A stretch of 64,000 nucleotides of DNA from Diphasiastrum complanatum (GCA_029204225.1 CM055093.1:4866056-4930055), one strand, 5' to 3'. Shown: positions 43,890 to 55,832, counted from the stretch's first letter. Numbers and translations are program-made. Notes: generated by a model from the sequence alone, not told the origin.

Positions 43890-45961
43890 TCACATCTCTG
43901 ATTCCCTAGCTTTAATCAATGTTTTTATATCTGCAAATTTATCTTCCTCTACAAATTTATCATCCTCTGCAAACATTATCTGATATAGAGAAAGTCTACG
44001 GTCTCAATGGTATGACAAGAATCACTGCACTGATTACAATCTGATCAGAAAATTTTGAAAGAGATTATACAGAGGCGGAACATGAAGATAGGAGAGATGC
44101 TATCCTACAGTCCAAAAGCATTCTAGCTGTCCAGTGTCCATGATCTTACTTTAAAGCTAGTTGGACTGATATTTATTACTATAAGCGTCTTGTCGTCGGT
44201 CAACTACAGACAGTCTCTCAAACTTCCTCGAGTAGAAATATCTACTTTCATGCTATAGAAAACCAAACGTCCACAATGACGCTAAGAATTTTTGTTTTTC
44301 ACGGACTGGATCTACCAAATGCCTGTGCGATTTCATTGAGAACGGAGAACATTTGTTTCCTTGGGAGGGATAACTTCAAGTGCGCTTGTTGTAGCATGTC
44401 AACGAATAAAATCGCAGAATTTGGTGATTTCATTGCTTCACCTTCAAAATGCCTTATACTGAACGAGATACAGAACAGCATTGCTTAATAGATTCGATAG
44501 ACTACCACAGAATAGAGTCTATCGTATAGAACACTGAAAATTTGCAGTTATTGGTTTCACTCATTCAACAGACTCAGTTGATTGTGATGGAACGCACAAG
44601 TAGTACAAATAGGAACAACATTAGTCAATAATGCAGCGACGGCAAGAGGCCCTTAAGTGAAACAGTTGATATCATATTTAAATCACATACTTGGGCACAA
44701 ATACTCCTGAAACTTGATAACCGTTAAATTGGTATATAGGGGAGAAATAACACCATCGAATTCTTGTAGTCCAAATAGATGGGACAACGAAATAAGGAAT
44801 GCAAGATCCTGGGATCCTACACACATACAAACGTCACCTAACTGTTTGAATGAGTTAAGCGAACCTGCTAGAAAAATCTTGTTTCAGATGACCTAGTAAT
44901 TTAGTACATAGACAGAATTTGTAATAAACTGTTCTCCATAGTCCCCCAAAAAAATAAAACTCAGTACGCTATAGCCCTGCAAGGACATCAATGAATCAAA
45001 GAAGAAGAGTTCGTTTATACATGCCCTGCGTCTTACACTAAGTTAATCCGCAAATCACAAGCAAAGAGGGCAAGGACAAGCTTATCCAGCACGCGAATGT
45101 AAAGTCTCTCTCTCTCTCTCCCCCCCCCCCAAAGGATAATTAAAATCCATGCATGAAACGGAAGAGTAAAGTTGGGTCGCCCTGGAAACGTTCACAACTC
45201 CACACTGTAAAAGGTTTTACTTGAAGAGTGTACCTTGCTGCATTTGGTTACACGCTTCTTTGGCTTGGACGAAACCAGCTGTATCAGGTTCCAGAAATAA
45301 AGGAAGGCTGCAACAGTCATCAAGAAGGATGATAGATGGCATGATCCAAACTCAAAGATCTTGTAACTAGGATTCCTGGTGACTGCTGACTCACGAGTAT
45401 GGGCTTTCCGCTTACCTGAGGACTTTCCATCTGATGGCTATGAACTTCTCAGAGTTGCAATGTCTCAGAACCTGTGATCCGTACGCCTCTATGTCTTTAT
45501 ATGTAAACAACTACAACAGACAAAAATATCGCAACCGTAAGAACACACATATTCCTCTCCAAATAGCTATCGATTTTAAATTTTCGACACTATAAAGTGC
45601 GCATAATGATGTTCTTTCTTCATGGTTCATATCTATAGCTTTCGAGGAAGTTTGAAGTAAGTAGATCAAGTAGATGGTACAACGAGTTTTTCAAACCATA
45701 GCAGTCAAAATGATGGTACTTACAAGACGGTGTTCTAGCACTGTTCTACGTCTGTGATCTAGCCCGTCAGCGGGTATCGCAATAGAGCTGAAAATACTTG
45801 CCAATCATTGCAACAGAGGTGGAGATCGGAAACAACAAGTGGTCGAAGATTTATTAGAATCTGCGTACTATACCTTGAGTTTTGCTTAAAATCATTAAAG
45901 AAACCAAAAATTACTCTAAAGGATTGGCTGTGGGTTACCTAGATCCATTCACATCAAACAT
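43890..45961 (-). CDS. Split host gene, seven coding exons, ~211 residues, unknown function
   Basis: Minus-strand exons: 45939-45961 (MFDVNGS), 45724-45787 (SIAIPADGLDHRRRTVLEHR), 45416-45510 (LFTYKDIEAYGSQVLRHCNS, EKFIAIRWKVL), 45234-45307 (LPLFLEPDTAGFVQAKEACN), 44691-44867 (GSLNSFKQLGDVCMCVG, QDLAFLISLSHLFGLQEF), 44316-44441 (EAMKSPNSAILFVDMLQQAH) and 43890-43966 (DDKFVEEDKFADIKTLIKAR, stop). All introns are GT-AG (151, 213, 108, 366, 249 and 349 bp). Phases match at every junction and total 636 nt. The strongest donors are GTAAGT, GTAAGC and GTATGT. The predicted protein is mostly helical with a Leu-rich centre and acidic-basic tail. No signal peptide or membrane segment is evident. Alternatives: the sixth exon may run on to a stop at 44299 (...GRSSP), or begin at 44458 with a weaker upstream donor. 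I do not recognise the family. Confidence 0.6.
45104..45130. repeat. (TC)n and poly-C tract in intron
   Basis: TCTCTCTC repeat followed by ten C (45121-45130). It lies in the intron between the fourth and fifth coding exons of the split gene. Confidence 0.9.
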
Positions 45962-46620
45962 CAAAACAAACAAGGTGGATTGGACGCCGAGGGTGAATGA
46001 CTGTTGACAGATAGAGAGTGAGCACGCATCGCCAGGTGCACCATAATGCGCGCAGCAACATGTGCTCACTCTCTTCTGTCATCAATCCAACCTCCTAGGC
46101 GCCGAGTGGGAGGGCAAAGGTGAGAGACGGAGAGGATCCAGGAGTAGACAAAGGCGAAGACGACGTACAGATTCAAAACAGGCGTTGTTGATTGGTGACT
46201 AAAGATGGACAGGAGGCTAGGCTCGCAGAAGAAGCGAAGGAGAAAAACAGCTTCCGAAATGCTGCGAGAAGAGACATACACGGCAAAAGGTACGTGCTGT
46301 GTTGCACACCTACTTTTCGATGAGATGGCCTGGCCTGTCTTTAAAGTCTTAGTTTTAATGTTATTTGCTATTTGTTATTTTGTTGTTGTCTATTTACCAA
46401 ATAGAAAGATTGCTTTCAAGATTCAAACGTTCAAGGGGGGGCGAGAAAGACTTCTTATACTCAAACTAGTACGCCTCATGGGCAGGCAAATTCAAAATAT
46501 AATGGAGGGCATCCAACAACCTCCCCTCGACCTCCATCGTCCCAGCCCCGGCCCATGCCCCTCCCCCTGCCCGTGGCCTTGGCCTGCCCCTTCTCGAGGC
46601 CTCTTTTTTTAGTGGAAAAA
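45962..46620. other. 5' flank of the split gene
   Basis: Probable leader and promoter region of the minus-strand gene. Small frames on both strands (46066-46281 minus, 46205-46612 plus) lack motifs. The plus one ends in a Pro-rich run encoded by CCCCTCCCC repeats. No TATA box could be placed with confidence. Confidence 0.35.
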
Positions 46621-46680
46621 AAATTGGGTTTCCAGGCAGCTCACGCTGCCCGTCACAATGTGTGCCGAGAAACCCAATTT
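46621..46680. repeat. 12-bp-stem hairpin
   Basis: AAATTGGGTTTC (46621-46632) pairs with GAAACCCAATTT (46669-46680). The 36-base loop contains a smaller GGCAGC/GCTGCC stem. TATATATAG follows at about 46688. Confidence 0.8.
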
Positions 46681-46845
46681 CTTTTAGTATATATAGATTA
46701 CAAAGGGGTAAGTCCGTAATTGGCATGAGGAGTGATAACGGACAGGTGTTGAATGTTCATAGGCTGTGAACACTGCCTTCTATGGAAGAAGGCCTTGAAG
46801 GCCATAGGCCATTAAAACATAAGGCGTTGAAGGCCAATTATGCCC

Positions 46846-47001
46846 GGTAGCAGGCGTGAGCAGGCCTGCTACCAAGCAAATTCGTGGTCACTACCTACCG
46901 AGCCGCTCTGCGGTGAGGTAGAGCGGCTCGGTAGGTAGTGACCACGTACTACACCTATAGCGGGCGTGAACTCGGTAGTGGGCCTGCTCACGCCTGCTAC
47001 C
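46846..47001. repeat. Nested foldback: 27-bp perfect stem inside a 21-bp perfect stem
   Basis: Inner arms 46883-46909 and 46920-46946 are perfect complements around a 10-base loop. Outer arms 46846-46866 and 46981-47001 are also perfect complements. The intermediate parts pair only partly. The outer arm itself contains GGTAGCAGGC and its complement GCCTGCTACC. GC-rich against an AT-rich background. Could be a foldback transposon or MITE, or a hairpin RNA source. No open frame. Confidence 0.9.
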
Positions 47002-47262
47002 TAGTCCATATTTTTAAATAAGAAAGATAGAAAATAGAGCCTTAAGGCAACCTAGAAAGACTATGTCACAAGCATCTACAAAGATGATTAACTTCGAAAT
47101 ATCCTAGAGGCTTCGAACTTGGAAATACTATGAACATCTTCGAAAAATCCGATGAACCTCTTTGAAGATCTAATATTCACATGAAAACAATATTCCTGAA
47201 GAACTATTGAGATGAGTTGGTTGCAGAAGGCCGATTGCATGATAATTTTTTTTGTGTCGGAG

Positions 47263-47873
47263 CCAATTCTCTTCCAATCTTGGCCTGGCACATTGGCAAA
47301 TGGCAAAACGAATCCTACAGTATCTAAAGGGTACCCAAAATATGGGATTAACCTACACAGCTGAAAACGAGGAAAAATGATTCGAGCTGGACCACTACAG
47401 TGATGCAAGCTGGGCGAGCTGCAAAGATGACAGCAAGTCCATAACTGGAGGATGTACCATAGCGTGTGGAGCTGCAATCAGCTAGATATGCAAAAAGCAA
47501 ACCTTGGTGGCTCAATCCTCTTGCAAAGCTGAATACGTCGCAGCTTCAAAGGTGGTGAATGAGGTAGTGTGGCTGCAGATGATGCTGGAGGCAATCGAGA
47601 TACCACAAGAAGGGCAAAGCACGATGATGATGGACTCTCAGAGTGCCATCTATCTTTCCCAGGATCCTGTCTTCCATTCAAAGACAAAACACATACCTCT
47701 GAAGTACCATCACATTCGAGATTTAATCTCGAAAGGAGAGCTCCAGGTCCAGTATATAAAATCAGAAGATATGATTGTAGATCTGCTCACGAAGCCGCCC
47801 GACAAGCCACTATTTGCCAAGCAAAGAAAGGCAATTGGATTAAACGTGCAAAGCTACAAGGTTCAAGAGGGAG
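47263..47873 (+). mobile_element. Family A Copia RT-end and RNase H fragment
   Basis: Reads ILQYLKGTQNMGLTYTAENE-like sequence, DASWASCKDDSKSITGGC, then AEYVAASKVVNEVVWLQMML and HIPLKYHHIRDLISKGELQV, ending at GAGGGAG before the LTR. Same family as 28010-28600. Broken at a few points. Confidence 0.88.
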
Positions 47874-48648
47874 TGTCAGAAATGGTGAACTCTTGCATCT
47901 TTGCCGCAACATGAACACGAAGCAAAGGTCAAACGAAGAACAATTCACGAAAGTCAATGTCCCTTGACTCGAAGGACGAACGATTCACGAATCGTAAACA
48001 TACCTCCAGGACTACAACAACCGCAAAGGGACGCAAAACGAAAGGTTACGAAAGAAACGAAACAAATGAAGGAAAATCTTTCGCGCTGGCAACTGGCAAC
48101 TCAACGGGCTTGGAGTCGTAGACTTCACGCCCAGCTGAAACGAGTGGCAATGACGGAGAGTAACTGATTAGTTGATTAGTCTTAACTAGTCTTGTGATTC
48201 TGCATTTAGCTATCTTGTAAACTCCACACAGTGGAGATATAAACTATGTTTTCTGGATCATAAACACATAAGAAAATAGACAGAATTTCTGTAAGAGATA
48301 GAGAGAGACGTAGCGAGTAGAGCAAAAAAGAAAAATACTAGAAACGAAAGAGCTGTGCATGAAAGTCTGCCAACGAGCAGAACACAACGAAAGAGCAGAG
48401 TGTCATTCCGCCAACGAGTGAGACACTGATGATCTCGCTCTAAAAATTAAACTTATAATACAGTTGCTCTATTTTTGTGCATCTCCTTGTCTTGCGTCAT
48501 TTGTTTTGATTGCTCAAATAGAATGTGTTTAGTGATGTGCAGTCGCGTGGCTAGGTTCTTGTTAAGCTTCCATGCAAAAGAAAATTCAAAGACACAAAAT
48601 CGTTCGCGAATATGAAAACGAAATCGAAAAAGAAATAGATTTGCAACA
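47874..48648 (+). repeat. Family A Copia 3' LTR
   Basis: TGTCAGAAATGGTGAACTC to AGATTTGCAACA, collinear with the other family A LTRs, with CTCCACACAGTGGAGATATAAA at about 48220-48241. The AG tract is only a few units here, the probable ancestral state. Confidence 0.85.
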
Positions 48649-48981
48649 ACAATCGAAATATCAAATCCCTGGTTCAATTTTGGAATGTATTTTCACTATT
48701 TGGGATTGATGATTTAACGATTTATACAAATCTAGACTCCTTAAGGTGGTCAATCCTAGCGTATGATCTAAAAATGGAATATCCTAGATTTGGGGGTGAT
48801 ATTCATCTTCTTGTCTCTTCTCTTTATGTTTTTTTTCTTTCCCCTTTCTTTCACTTAAAGATTGTGGATCTAACACCTATTTGGTTGTGTATGGATTAGT
48901 TTTGACACCATTTGAGATGAAAGCTTGGGGTAAGTATGATTCTTGATTATGATAGCATGATCACAACAATAAAATGCGCGA
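48649..48981. other. Spacer ending in a 20-bp CACTA-like terminus
   Basis: No gene. 48962-48981 (CACAACAATAAAATGCGCGA) agrees at 19 of 20 positions with the left end of the DNA element at 11980. Family A Copia sequence in minus orientation begins directly to the right. Confidence 0.5.
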
Positions 48982-51292
48982 GCAGTACTCGAACTGTGTG
49001 TCTTCGCTCCACTGAAGATTGTCAGAGTAACGTTATGGAGGTCTTTTCTGTCTTGTTAACCTTCTAGGTTCGTTTCGTCGCTGCTCGAACATTTCTTGTT
49101 CGTGGGTTTGATCTTCTGCTTCGTGCTGTTCTAGAGTCTGTGGCTCTGCATTCTGATCTGATGTTTGTCCTCAATCTCTCTCTTGAATAGGCAGTAGTGT
49201 GAAGATCTCATGGCCTCTTTCATCTTTCAGTCTTGCTTCTTTTTTCTTTTGGAATGTGCTTGTATGCTGCACATCCAAACACACATACATATGATAGATC
49301 AAGCTTTCTACCTGTCCACATTTCTTATGGCGTCTTGTGATCCAGCGCTGTCATTGTTGATTAGTTCTGCAGGTGTACAGCTGCAGCTATTGCTTCAGCC
49401 CAGAACTGACTTGGCAATTGAGCCTGTGCCATCATGCATCTGGATCCTTTGACTAGCATTCTATTTCTTCTTTCTGAAGCACCATTGTATTCTCGTGTGT
49501 ATGCAGGACTGAACTGGTGTTCTATCCCCTGTTCTTCGCAGAATTTTGAGAAATATTTGCTTTTGTATTCACCTCCATTGTCAGATTTGAGGATCTGTAT
49601 CTTTTTCGAGGTGTGTCGCTCTGCAAATGCCATGAACTTATTGAAGGAATCAAACACTTTGGATTTCTTCTTTAAGTAGTAGATCGTGGTCATCCGGCTG
49701 TAATCATCTATGAACATCAGATAGTACCTCAAACCTGAGAGCGAATCCATCTTCATCGGTCCACATGCATCAGAGTGGACGAGCTCAAGAACTTCCTTGG
49801 CTCTTCTTCCCTCATGTGTGAATGGATTCCGATGTAGCTTGTCTTTCTGAAAGGCTTCGCAGAACTCAGTTTCGGGCCTTGAAATCTTGAGACCTGTGAC
49901 TATGTCTTTTCTGCTCATGTCGTACAGGCTCCGCATGTTCAGATGATACATTCTCCTATGCCAGAGCTGATCTTCTTTTTTTGATGAATTGGATATGCAA
50001 TCAGAGTTGCTGATTATCTTGGCCTAGTAGAGGTTTCCTTCTCTTCATCCACCCGCTAGCAACTTGTTTGTCGTTTTCTCGATCATACGACATGTGTTGT
50101 CGTCGAACAAAATTCGAATGCCAAGATCTGTCATCTTGGAAATAGATAGCAGATCTTTTCTGAGTGAGGCACCTAGAGTGCTCCTGGCAGCTGTATAGTG
50201 CCAATGCCTTTGACACCGTGTCTGCTCCCATCAACTAGAATCACCACTCTGTTGTTTTTGAGCTCTCTGAAGTCGATCAAGATCTTCTTGTTGCAGGTGA
50301 TGTCTGATGTTGCTCTTGAATCAATGACTACATCGTAGTCATGTTCAGTGTAGCTCATTGAAGCTTCATCGAGTATCATGAAGGCTTAGTCACCTCTATC
50401 AGCATCCTTGGATGACTCTGCAACATTAGCTTTTTCAGCTTTGTTTTTTCTTTTTTGATTGAAACTGCAATCATATGCAGAATGCCCTTTCTTCTTGTAG
50501 TGCATGCAAGGTATTGCTAGATTGAACCAACATTTGTTGGCCGTATGGCCTAGTTTGTGGCATTGATCACAGGAAAAAGATTATTGATTCAAGGACTTTG
50601 TCTTCTCGAATCTTGGCTTGTTCTTGTTCTTCTTCTTTCCTTTCGTGAAGAGAGCCTGCTTCTCTCTCCTTCATCCCTCATCAGTCTCTCATTAGTGACA
50701 AGACTGACTGCTTTGTCGAATGTCATATTTGGTAGACTCAGTATGAGCATTCTCAGCAGCTGATAGGACGTCGTAGAGATTTCATGAAGTACATCAGCTG
50801 ATGTGGTGCTAGGACCTAGTGCTCCTGTCCTGATGCAGCGAACTGAGCGAAGATCATTCTGATCTTCTCAACATGCTGATCCAACTGGTTCCCATCCCAT
50901 CGTATGGATTGCAACTGATTGTGAAGGTGCATGACTGAAGCTGCAGTCCTCACTTCATACCTCTGATTTAATCTTTCTCACGCTGCATGGCTACTTTCAC
51001 AGTCTTTAGTCTGCATGAGTAGATTTTCATTTATGGACGAAACGATGATCGCCATTGCGCACTCATCTTTTCTAATCCATTCAGCTCTCCTTGGGTCTCT
51101 CTTTGGAGGCTGCACCTCTGAGAGTTCGATCACCAACCAGGTGTCTTTGCCCTTCAGAAGCGTTTTGATTTTGAATTTCCAGATTCTGTAATTTGTGCCA
51201 TCAAGACTGATTTCTACTCTTGTCTGGATTGTTGCAGCCATATTGTGTTGTCTAGAGAAATCACTACTCAAATATCAGTAGGGATAACCTGT
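48982..51292 (-). mobile_element. Family A Copia body (gag, PR, integrase)
   Basis: On the minus strand: gag 50978-51240 (MAATIQTRVEISLDGTNYRI, WKFKIKTLLKGKD) and on to about 50450 with a zinc knuckle (CHKLGHTANKCWFN, CMHYKKKGHSAYDC); protease 50173-50379 (ATSDITCNKKILIDFRELKN); integrase 49361-49951 (VLELVHSDACGPMKMDSLSG, LKSDNGGEYKSKYFSKFCEE, AQLPSQFWAEAIAAAVHLQN); linker to 48982. It runs into its 5' LTR on the right. No downstream RT or RNase H part is attached. Broken, with several breaks. It is the best family A integrase in the window. Confidence 0.9.
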
Positions 51293-51305
51293 GGCTCTAA
51301 TACCA
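51293..51305 (-). other. Copia primer-binding site
   Basis: GGCTCTAATACCA, the complement of TGGTATTAGAGCC: the initiator Met-tRNA site with one transition, immediately next to the LTR end. Confidence 0.85.
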
Positions 51306-52174
51306 TGTTGCGAATCTGTTTCTTTTTTTATTTCATTTTTATTTTCGTATTCGCGAATGATTTTGTGTCTTTGAATTTTCTTTTGTGCGAAATCTTCATA
51401 GGAACCTAGACACGTGATTGCACATCACAAAACACATTCTATTCTAGCAATCAAGACAAACAACGCAAGACAAGGAGATGCACAAAAATAGAGCAACTAT
51501 ATTATAAGTTTAATTTTTAGAGCGAGATCATCAGTGTCGTTGGTAGAATGACACTTTGCTCTTTTTGTTGTGTTCTACTTGTTGGCAGACTTTCATGCAC
51601 AGCTCTTTTGTCGTTAACAGAATGACACTCTGCTCTTTCGTTGTGTTCTACTTGTTGGTAGACTTTCATGCACAGCTCTTTCGTTTCTAGTATTTTTCTT
51701 TTTTGCTTTACTTGCTATGTCTCTCTCTGTCTCTTACAAAAATTCTGTCTATGTTCTTATGTGTTTATGATCCAGAAAGGATAGTTTATATCTCCAATGT
51801 GTGGAGTTTACAAGATAGCTAAACGTAGAATCACAAGACTAGTTAAGACTAATCAACTAATCAGTTACTCTCCGTCGTTGCCACTCGTTTCAGCTGGGCG
51901 TGAAGTCTACGACTCCAAGCCCATTGAGCTGCCAGCTGGCAGCACAAAGGATTCCTCTTCGTTTGTTTTGTTTCTTTCATTTCTTTCGTAACCTTTCGTT
52001 TTGCATCCCTTTGCGGTTGTTGCAGTCCTGGAGGTATGTTTACGATTCACAAATGATTCGCGAATTGTTTGTCCTTCGAGTCAAGGGACATTGACTTTCA
52101 TGAATTGTTCTCCGTTTGACCTTCGCTTCGTGTTCGTGTTGCGACAAAGTTACAGGAGTTCACCATTTCTGACA
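51306..52174 (-). repeat. Family A Copia 5' LTR
   Basis: On the minus strand TGTCAGAAATGGTGAACTCC to CAGATTCGCAACA, 869 bp. It contains a tandem duplication of about 80 bp, in which the block with GTGTTCTACTTGTTGG and TCATGCACAGCTCTTT occurs twice (51530-51680). No AG tract. Confidence 0.88.
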
Positions 52175-53133
52175 ATTGTTCCAAATAACCGAACAATCAT
52201 TGTTGACATTACTCAAATAAAGATACATCGAGTTAGTATCCACTGAGCAATGCAAACTTCTCCAAAGAAACTAAACAAATTGTGGTGTATTTTAAAGTTA
52301 ATTTTTGATAGAGTTTTGGTTGACTAAGATAACATTCTCAATCATTATTCACGTCCATACATTATGGATAAGCACGTGAATTAGATATTGGCAATTGAGT
52401 TCTAGAGAATCCATAGGAATAGGGTTCTCCAACTGAAGTCACTTGAAGATCTTGTAAAATGGATGAGAGCAAAATTGAATTTAACAGCTTAGAACGAGGG
52501 GTTGTAAAAGAAATTTACAAGCTGCATTCTATAGACTTTGAAATCCATGACATATTTCTGTGCTCGGGAGAAATTGCAAGAATCGTAGAAAATTATAAAA
52601 ATTTATGGCAAAAAAAAGTTTTACAGCTACCACTAGCTCCATGCACACGACCTAGATCTGGAGGTTTTGGACAACAACCCCCTTTATTACCTCCGCAACA
52701 ATCAATACCAATCTTTGTGGAAACACAAGGATCTCCATTTAATCACATTAGCAATGGAAAGAAGAGTACAATCGGTGGAAAATGAGCATGGATTCATGTA
52801 GATAAGGCACATGAGACCTAGCAATAGAAATCCCCATAGCTCACATTCACAAGGAGTAAGCAAGAAGATCTCACTTGCAAATGAGCCAAAAGCTTCCAAA
52901 ATTGATGTCTCTTGCCTAGTTATAGACAATGCTCTCACTTAACTAAACTTAACTATCTTGAGGGATAGTTAGCCCTTGTTAAGTGTTATTTAGACTACAT
53001 TGGGTCCTTATTGGCCTATTATCCTTATTAATTGCTTTGGAGGGCCTAAAGAGAGAACCGCCTTGTTCTTAAGGCTAATAGTTCCTTTTGGGCCTACAAA
53101 GCTTAAATAGGATATTATCTTGCATGTATAAAC
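52175..53133 (+). other. Spacer with an unidentified 108-codon frame at 52459-52785
   Basis: The frame starts MDESKIEFNSLERGVVKEIY and continues EIHDIFLCSGEIARIVENYK, then turns Pro-rich (GGFGQQPPLLPPQQSIP). The helical first half looks protein-like and intact, the second half is low-complexity. I do not recognise the family. It may be a captured host exon or an accessory frame of the neighbouring Gypsy. The remainder (52800-53130) is LTR-like and non-coding. Confidence 0.3.
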
Positions 53134-55067
53134 ATGGATGTACTAAAAGTACATATGACAATCATATGGTTTCTAGTTGGCCTTCCAAGATGTATACAGA
53201 AAGAGCTTAAACCTAGTGAAGATTATCATACTCCTAAATCAACTATGTCAGGTGCCATTCAAAAAGAACACGAAGGGTCCAATGAGGATGACCATAGAGA
53301 GAAAAGAGCACACCACCATACTTTTAATGAAAGTCAACCAAGACCAAGTCTGGGAACCTCAACTTATTGAATCAACAACAAATGGAGAAACTCAACAAAG
53401 AGCTTCAACAAGCCTTAAAATCGATTCAATGTCAGTTGCCAAGGCAAATGCCAACTGGTAATGTTACCAATAGGCGTGAAAACATGTGGTGCCCACAATG
53501 TGGTGGTGCACATACAGGTATTGAGTGTCCATCATACAGACCATACAACACCCAGAAATGTGTATTCTATGATGTGACATCTCATAACACATCAAGACTC
53601 CCAGGCCCACGAGGACATACCCATCCAAATATGCCAATGCCATGAAAGCGACCTCATGTCCAAGCCAACTTGGTACATAATTCCTCTTACGACACCTTAG
53701 TTTACGAACTTGATTATGATGAAGGTGTTAATAACACATACATAGATGAGCCATCTACCTCCTATCCGAATGATCAATGTCAAACCAATCCAGAAGGTTA
53801 TGCAATTTTTCCTTCAGCCCTTCAGAAGAGATGCTTCGTATGCGGAGAAACCACTCACTTTCAAAGTGAATGAATCCTAAGGTATCAAAACTTCGTTGAA
53901 TGTGCTGATTGTATCAGAAAACATTGCTATAAAGATTGCCCTAACCAAGCTAAAAAGACTGTTCCAGCATGTAGGGTATCTAAAGAACTGTTGCTTGTTG
54001 TCACACGAGCACAACAGAGGGCCTTAGATCAAAACAAGGACCCAGCAAAACCAAAACCTAGCGCCAATATTTCCATGATTCCAAAGTCATAGCCTAACCA
54101 TGTAGAAGCTCAAAGGCAATACAATGAATTGCGAGATGAGTTCGTTAGAGCTGAAGAGAGAGTTTCCATTCTGCCATCTGCCCAAATACCTACGCATGGG
54201 CAACCACCATGAGGAATAGAGGTTCTTTTTTATTTCTTACAAGCACAGATCACTATGCCGTTCTACATGGTCGTGAAGTTTTCCAAGCCTCTGAGAGATG
54301 ACATATTGTCGAGCTCCCAGCAGCCTGCTATACAAGATGAATTAAGACAACCGAAAAACAATGAAGTAGTTCATAATGTAGATATGAGCTTACTAACAAC
54401 ATCACCTTACCCGTGCACTATAATTCTTATGCATCCGTACAAGACATTCTCGAGAGTGGGTCTAGCGTGAATGCTATCGCCTTGTCCTTAGCAAAGGCAT
54501 GGGGAATAACAACATTGGAAAAGCCTAAGTACAACTTACGAATAACTGACCAAAGAACGACGATGCCTATGGCCACATAACTAATTTATTGATTAGAATT
54601 GCAGGATTTACATTCATTATAGAATGTGTTGTGCTAGACCTTCCTAGTGAACCACACACTATAAATTCCTTCTTGGAATGCCTTGGTTTAGAATGGCCGG
54701 AGTGATTCCAAATTGGAAGAAAAATAAGATAGTTTTTGGCAACAGAGATAGAAGAATCGCTGTCGATGCCATGGGTAAGATAAAGCCTGCACAAATTGAA
54801 GATGATTGGTCTTCAACTACCTATGATGACCCAGAAAGTGTCGATACAACTATAAGAGGTCATTATGTGCAGAGCACTGATATCATTAATTAGGGTCATG
54901 CTTTAGCGACCATTGATTGTGTCAACGCCACTCTTTGTGAACAAAAAGTTCGGGAAGAAGACCCAGTCGATATAACCATAAACTCCACTAATATCAAAAC
55001 TCCCATTCTATCCTTGTTAGCAACTATGCTAACACAGAGAAAATAAAAAAAAAGAAATAAAACTCCG
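53134..55067 (+). mobile_element. Gypsy gag-protease part, upstream tandem copy
   Basis: Parts: gag (FLVGLPRCIQKELK at 53170, and a Gln-rich helix 53367-53450), a first Cys/His cluster (MWCPQCGGAHTGIEC), a zinc knuckle at 53830-53870 (RCFVCGETTHFQSE) and a protease-like stretch at 54460-54900 (KIVFGNRDRRIAVDA, IKPAQIEDDWSSTTYDD). The last is collinear with 58.7-58.9 kb of the downstream copy. It ends in AGAGAAAATAAAAAAAAAG, a polypurine tract, before the LTR at 55068. No further pol parts recognised; broken in many places. Confidence 0.82.
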
Positions 55068-55819
55068 TGGCATGTCTTTTGTAAGTCCACATATGAGTAT
55101 CTGTCAATAAACTTCAACCATGGCATGTGTTTTCTAAGCCCATGAGTAGAAGCTTAAATAATAATAAAATAGCCTAAACTTAGATTTAGAACTTAGACTT
55201 AGGAAACTTAAGATTAGAAATATTTTATCTTAAGTTTTCCTAAGTTAAGAAACGTTGAAGCTCTAAATCCTAAGTTAGAAGTTCTAGAAAGGCTAGAAAT
55301 AGATTAGTCCCATAAGCTAGTAGACACTTATGGAAGACCCTCCTTGCCATAAAAGGAGAGGTATTTGCATTGTAAACAACACTTTGTGATTGAGGCAAAA
55401 TGACTATCGTGATTATTTTGTATTTCATTGTGTTCCCATTGGAAGGTGCATAGCTTGAGGGAAGGTGCTCGGGCCTCCTCTTGCCTCCTTTCATTGGCCT
55501 TTAATTGTGGCATGGCTTGATTTGTTTATTGCTTAGTTTAGCCGCAATTCTTATTATCTCCCTTTGGGTGTTAAGTAGGATTTAGCAATCTTGCTAGTTG
55601 GGTATGCCTTAGTAAGGATTTTTATTGTTGTTACTAATTAGCTTTATTTCCATTTCGGGCACTAGTTGGGTAAGCCTTAGTGCTCTCATTCCTGTTGATT
55701 CTTTCCGTATTTCCGTTGAAGCTTTTTGTAGAAACTTAAAAAGTGGACAAATCTCTACATCTCTATACTACACACGTAAGTAGATCTAGCCACCACACAC
55801 ACTAGAAATACTTCCAACA
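55068..55819 (+). repeat. Gypsy LTR shared by two tandem copies
   Basis: 752 bp, TGGCATGTCTTTTGTAAG to CTTCCAACA. The same sequence restarts at 63756, with the same purine-rich flank on its left. It serves as 3' LTR of the part on the left and 5' LTR of the part on the right. TTAAATAATAATAAAATAGC near 55153 and CCATAAAAGGAGAGG near 55349 are TATA-like. Confidence 0.88.
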
Positions 55820-55820
55820 T

Positions 55821-55832
55821 TGGCGCCGTTGC
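55821..55832 (+). other. Gypsy primer-binding site
   Basis: TGGCGCCGTTGC, two bases after the LTR. It matches the primer site typical of Athila/Tat-group plant Gypsy elements. Confidence 0.85.

Noticed and set aside
46205-46612. 135-codon plus-strand frame
   Set aside because: Lies in the 5' flank of the minus-strand split gene and ends in a Pro-rich run from C-rich repeats; no motif.
48962-48981. Complete CACTA element at 48.96 kb
   Set aside because: Only the 20-bp terminus is present; ordinary Copia sequence follows at once, so there is no element to annotate.
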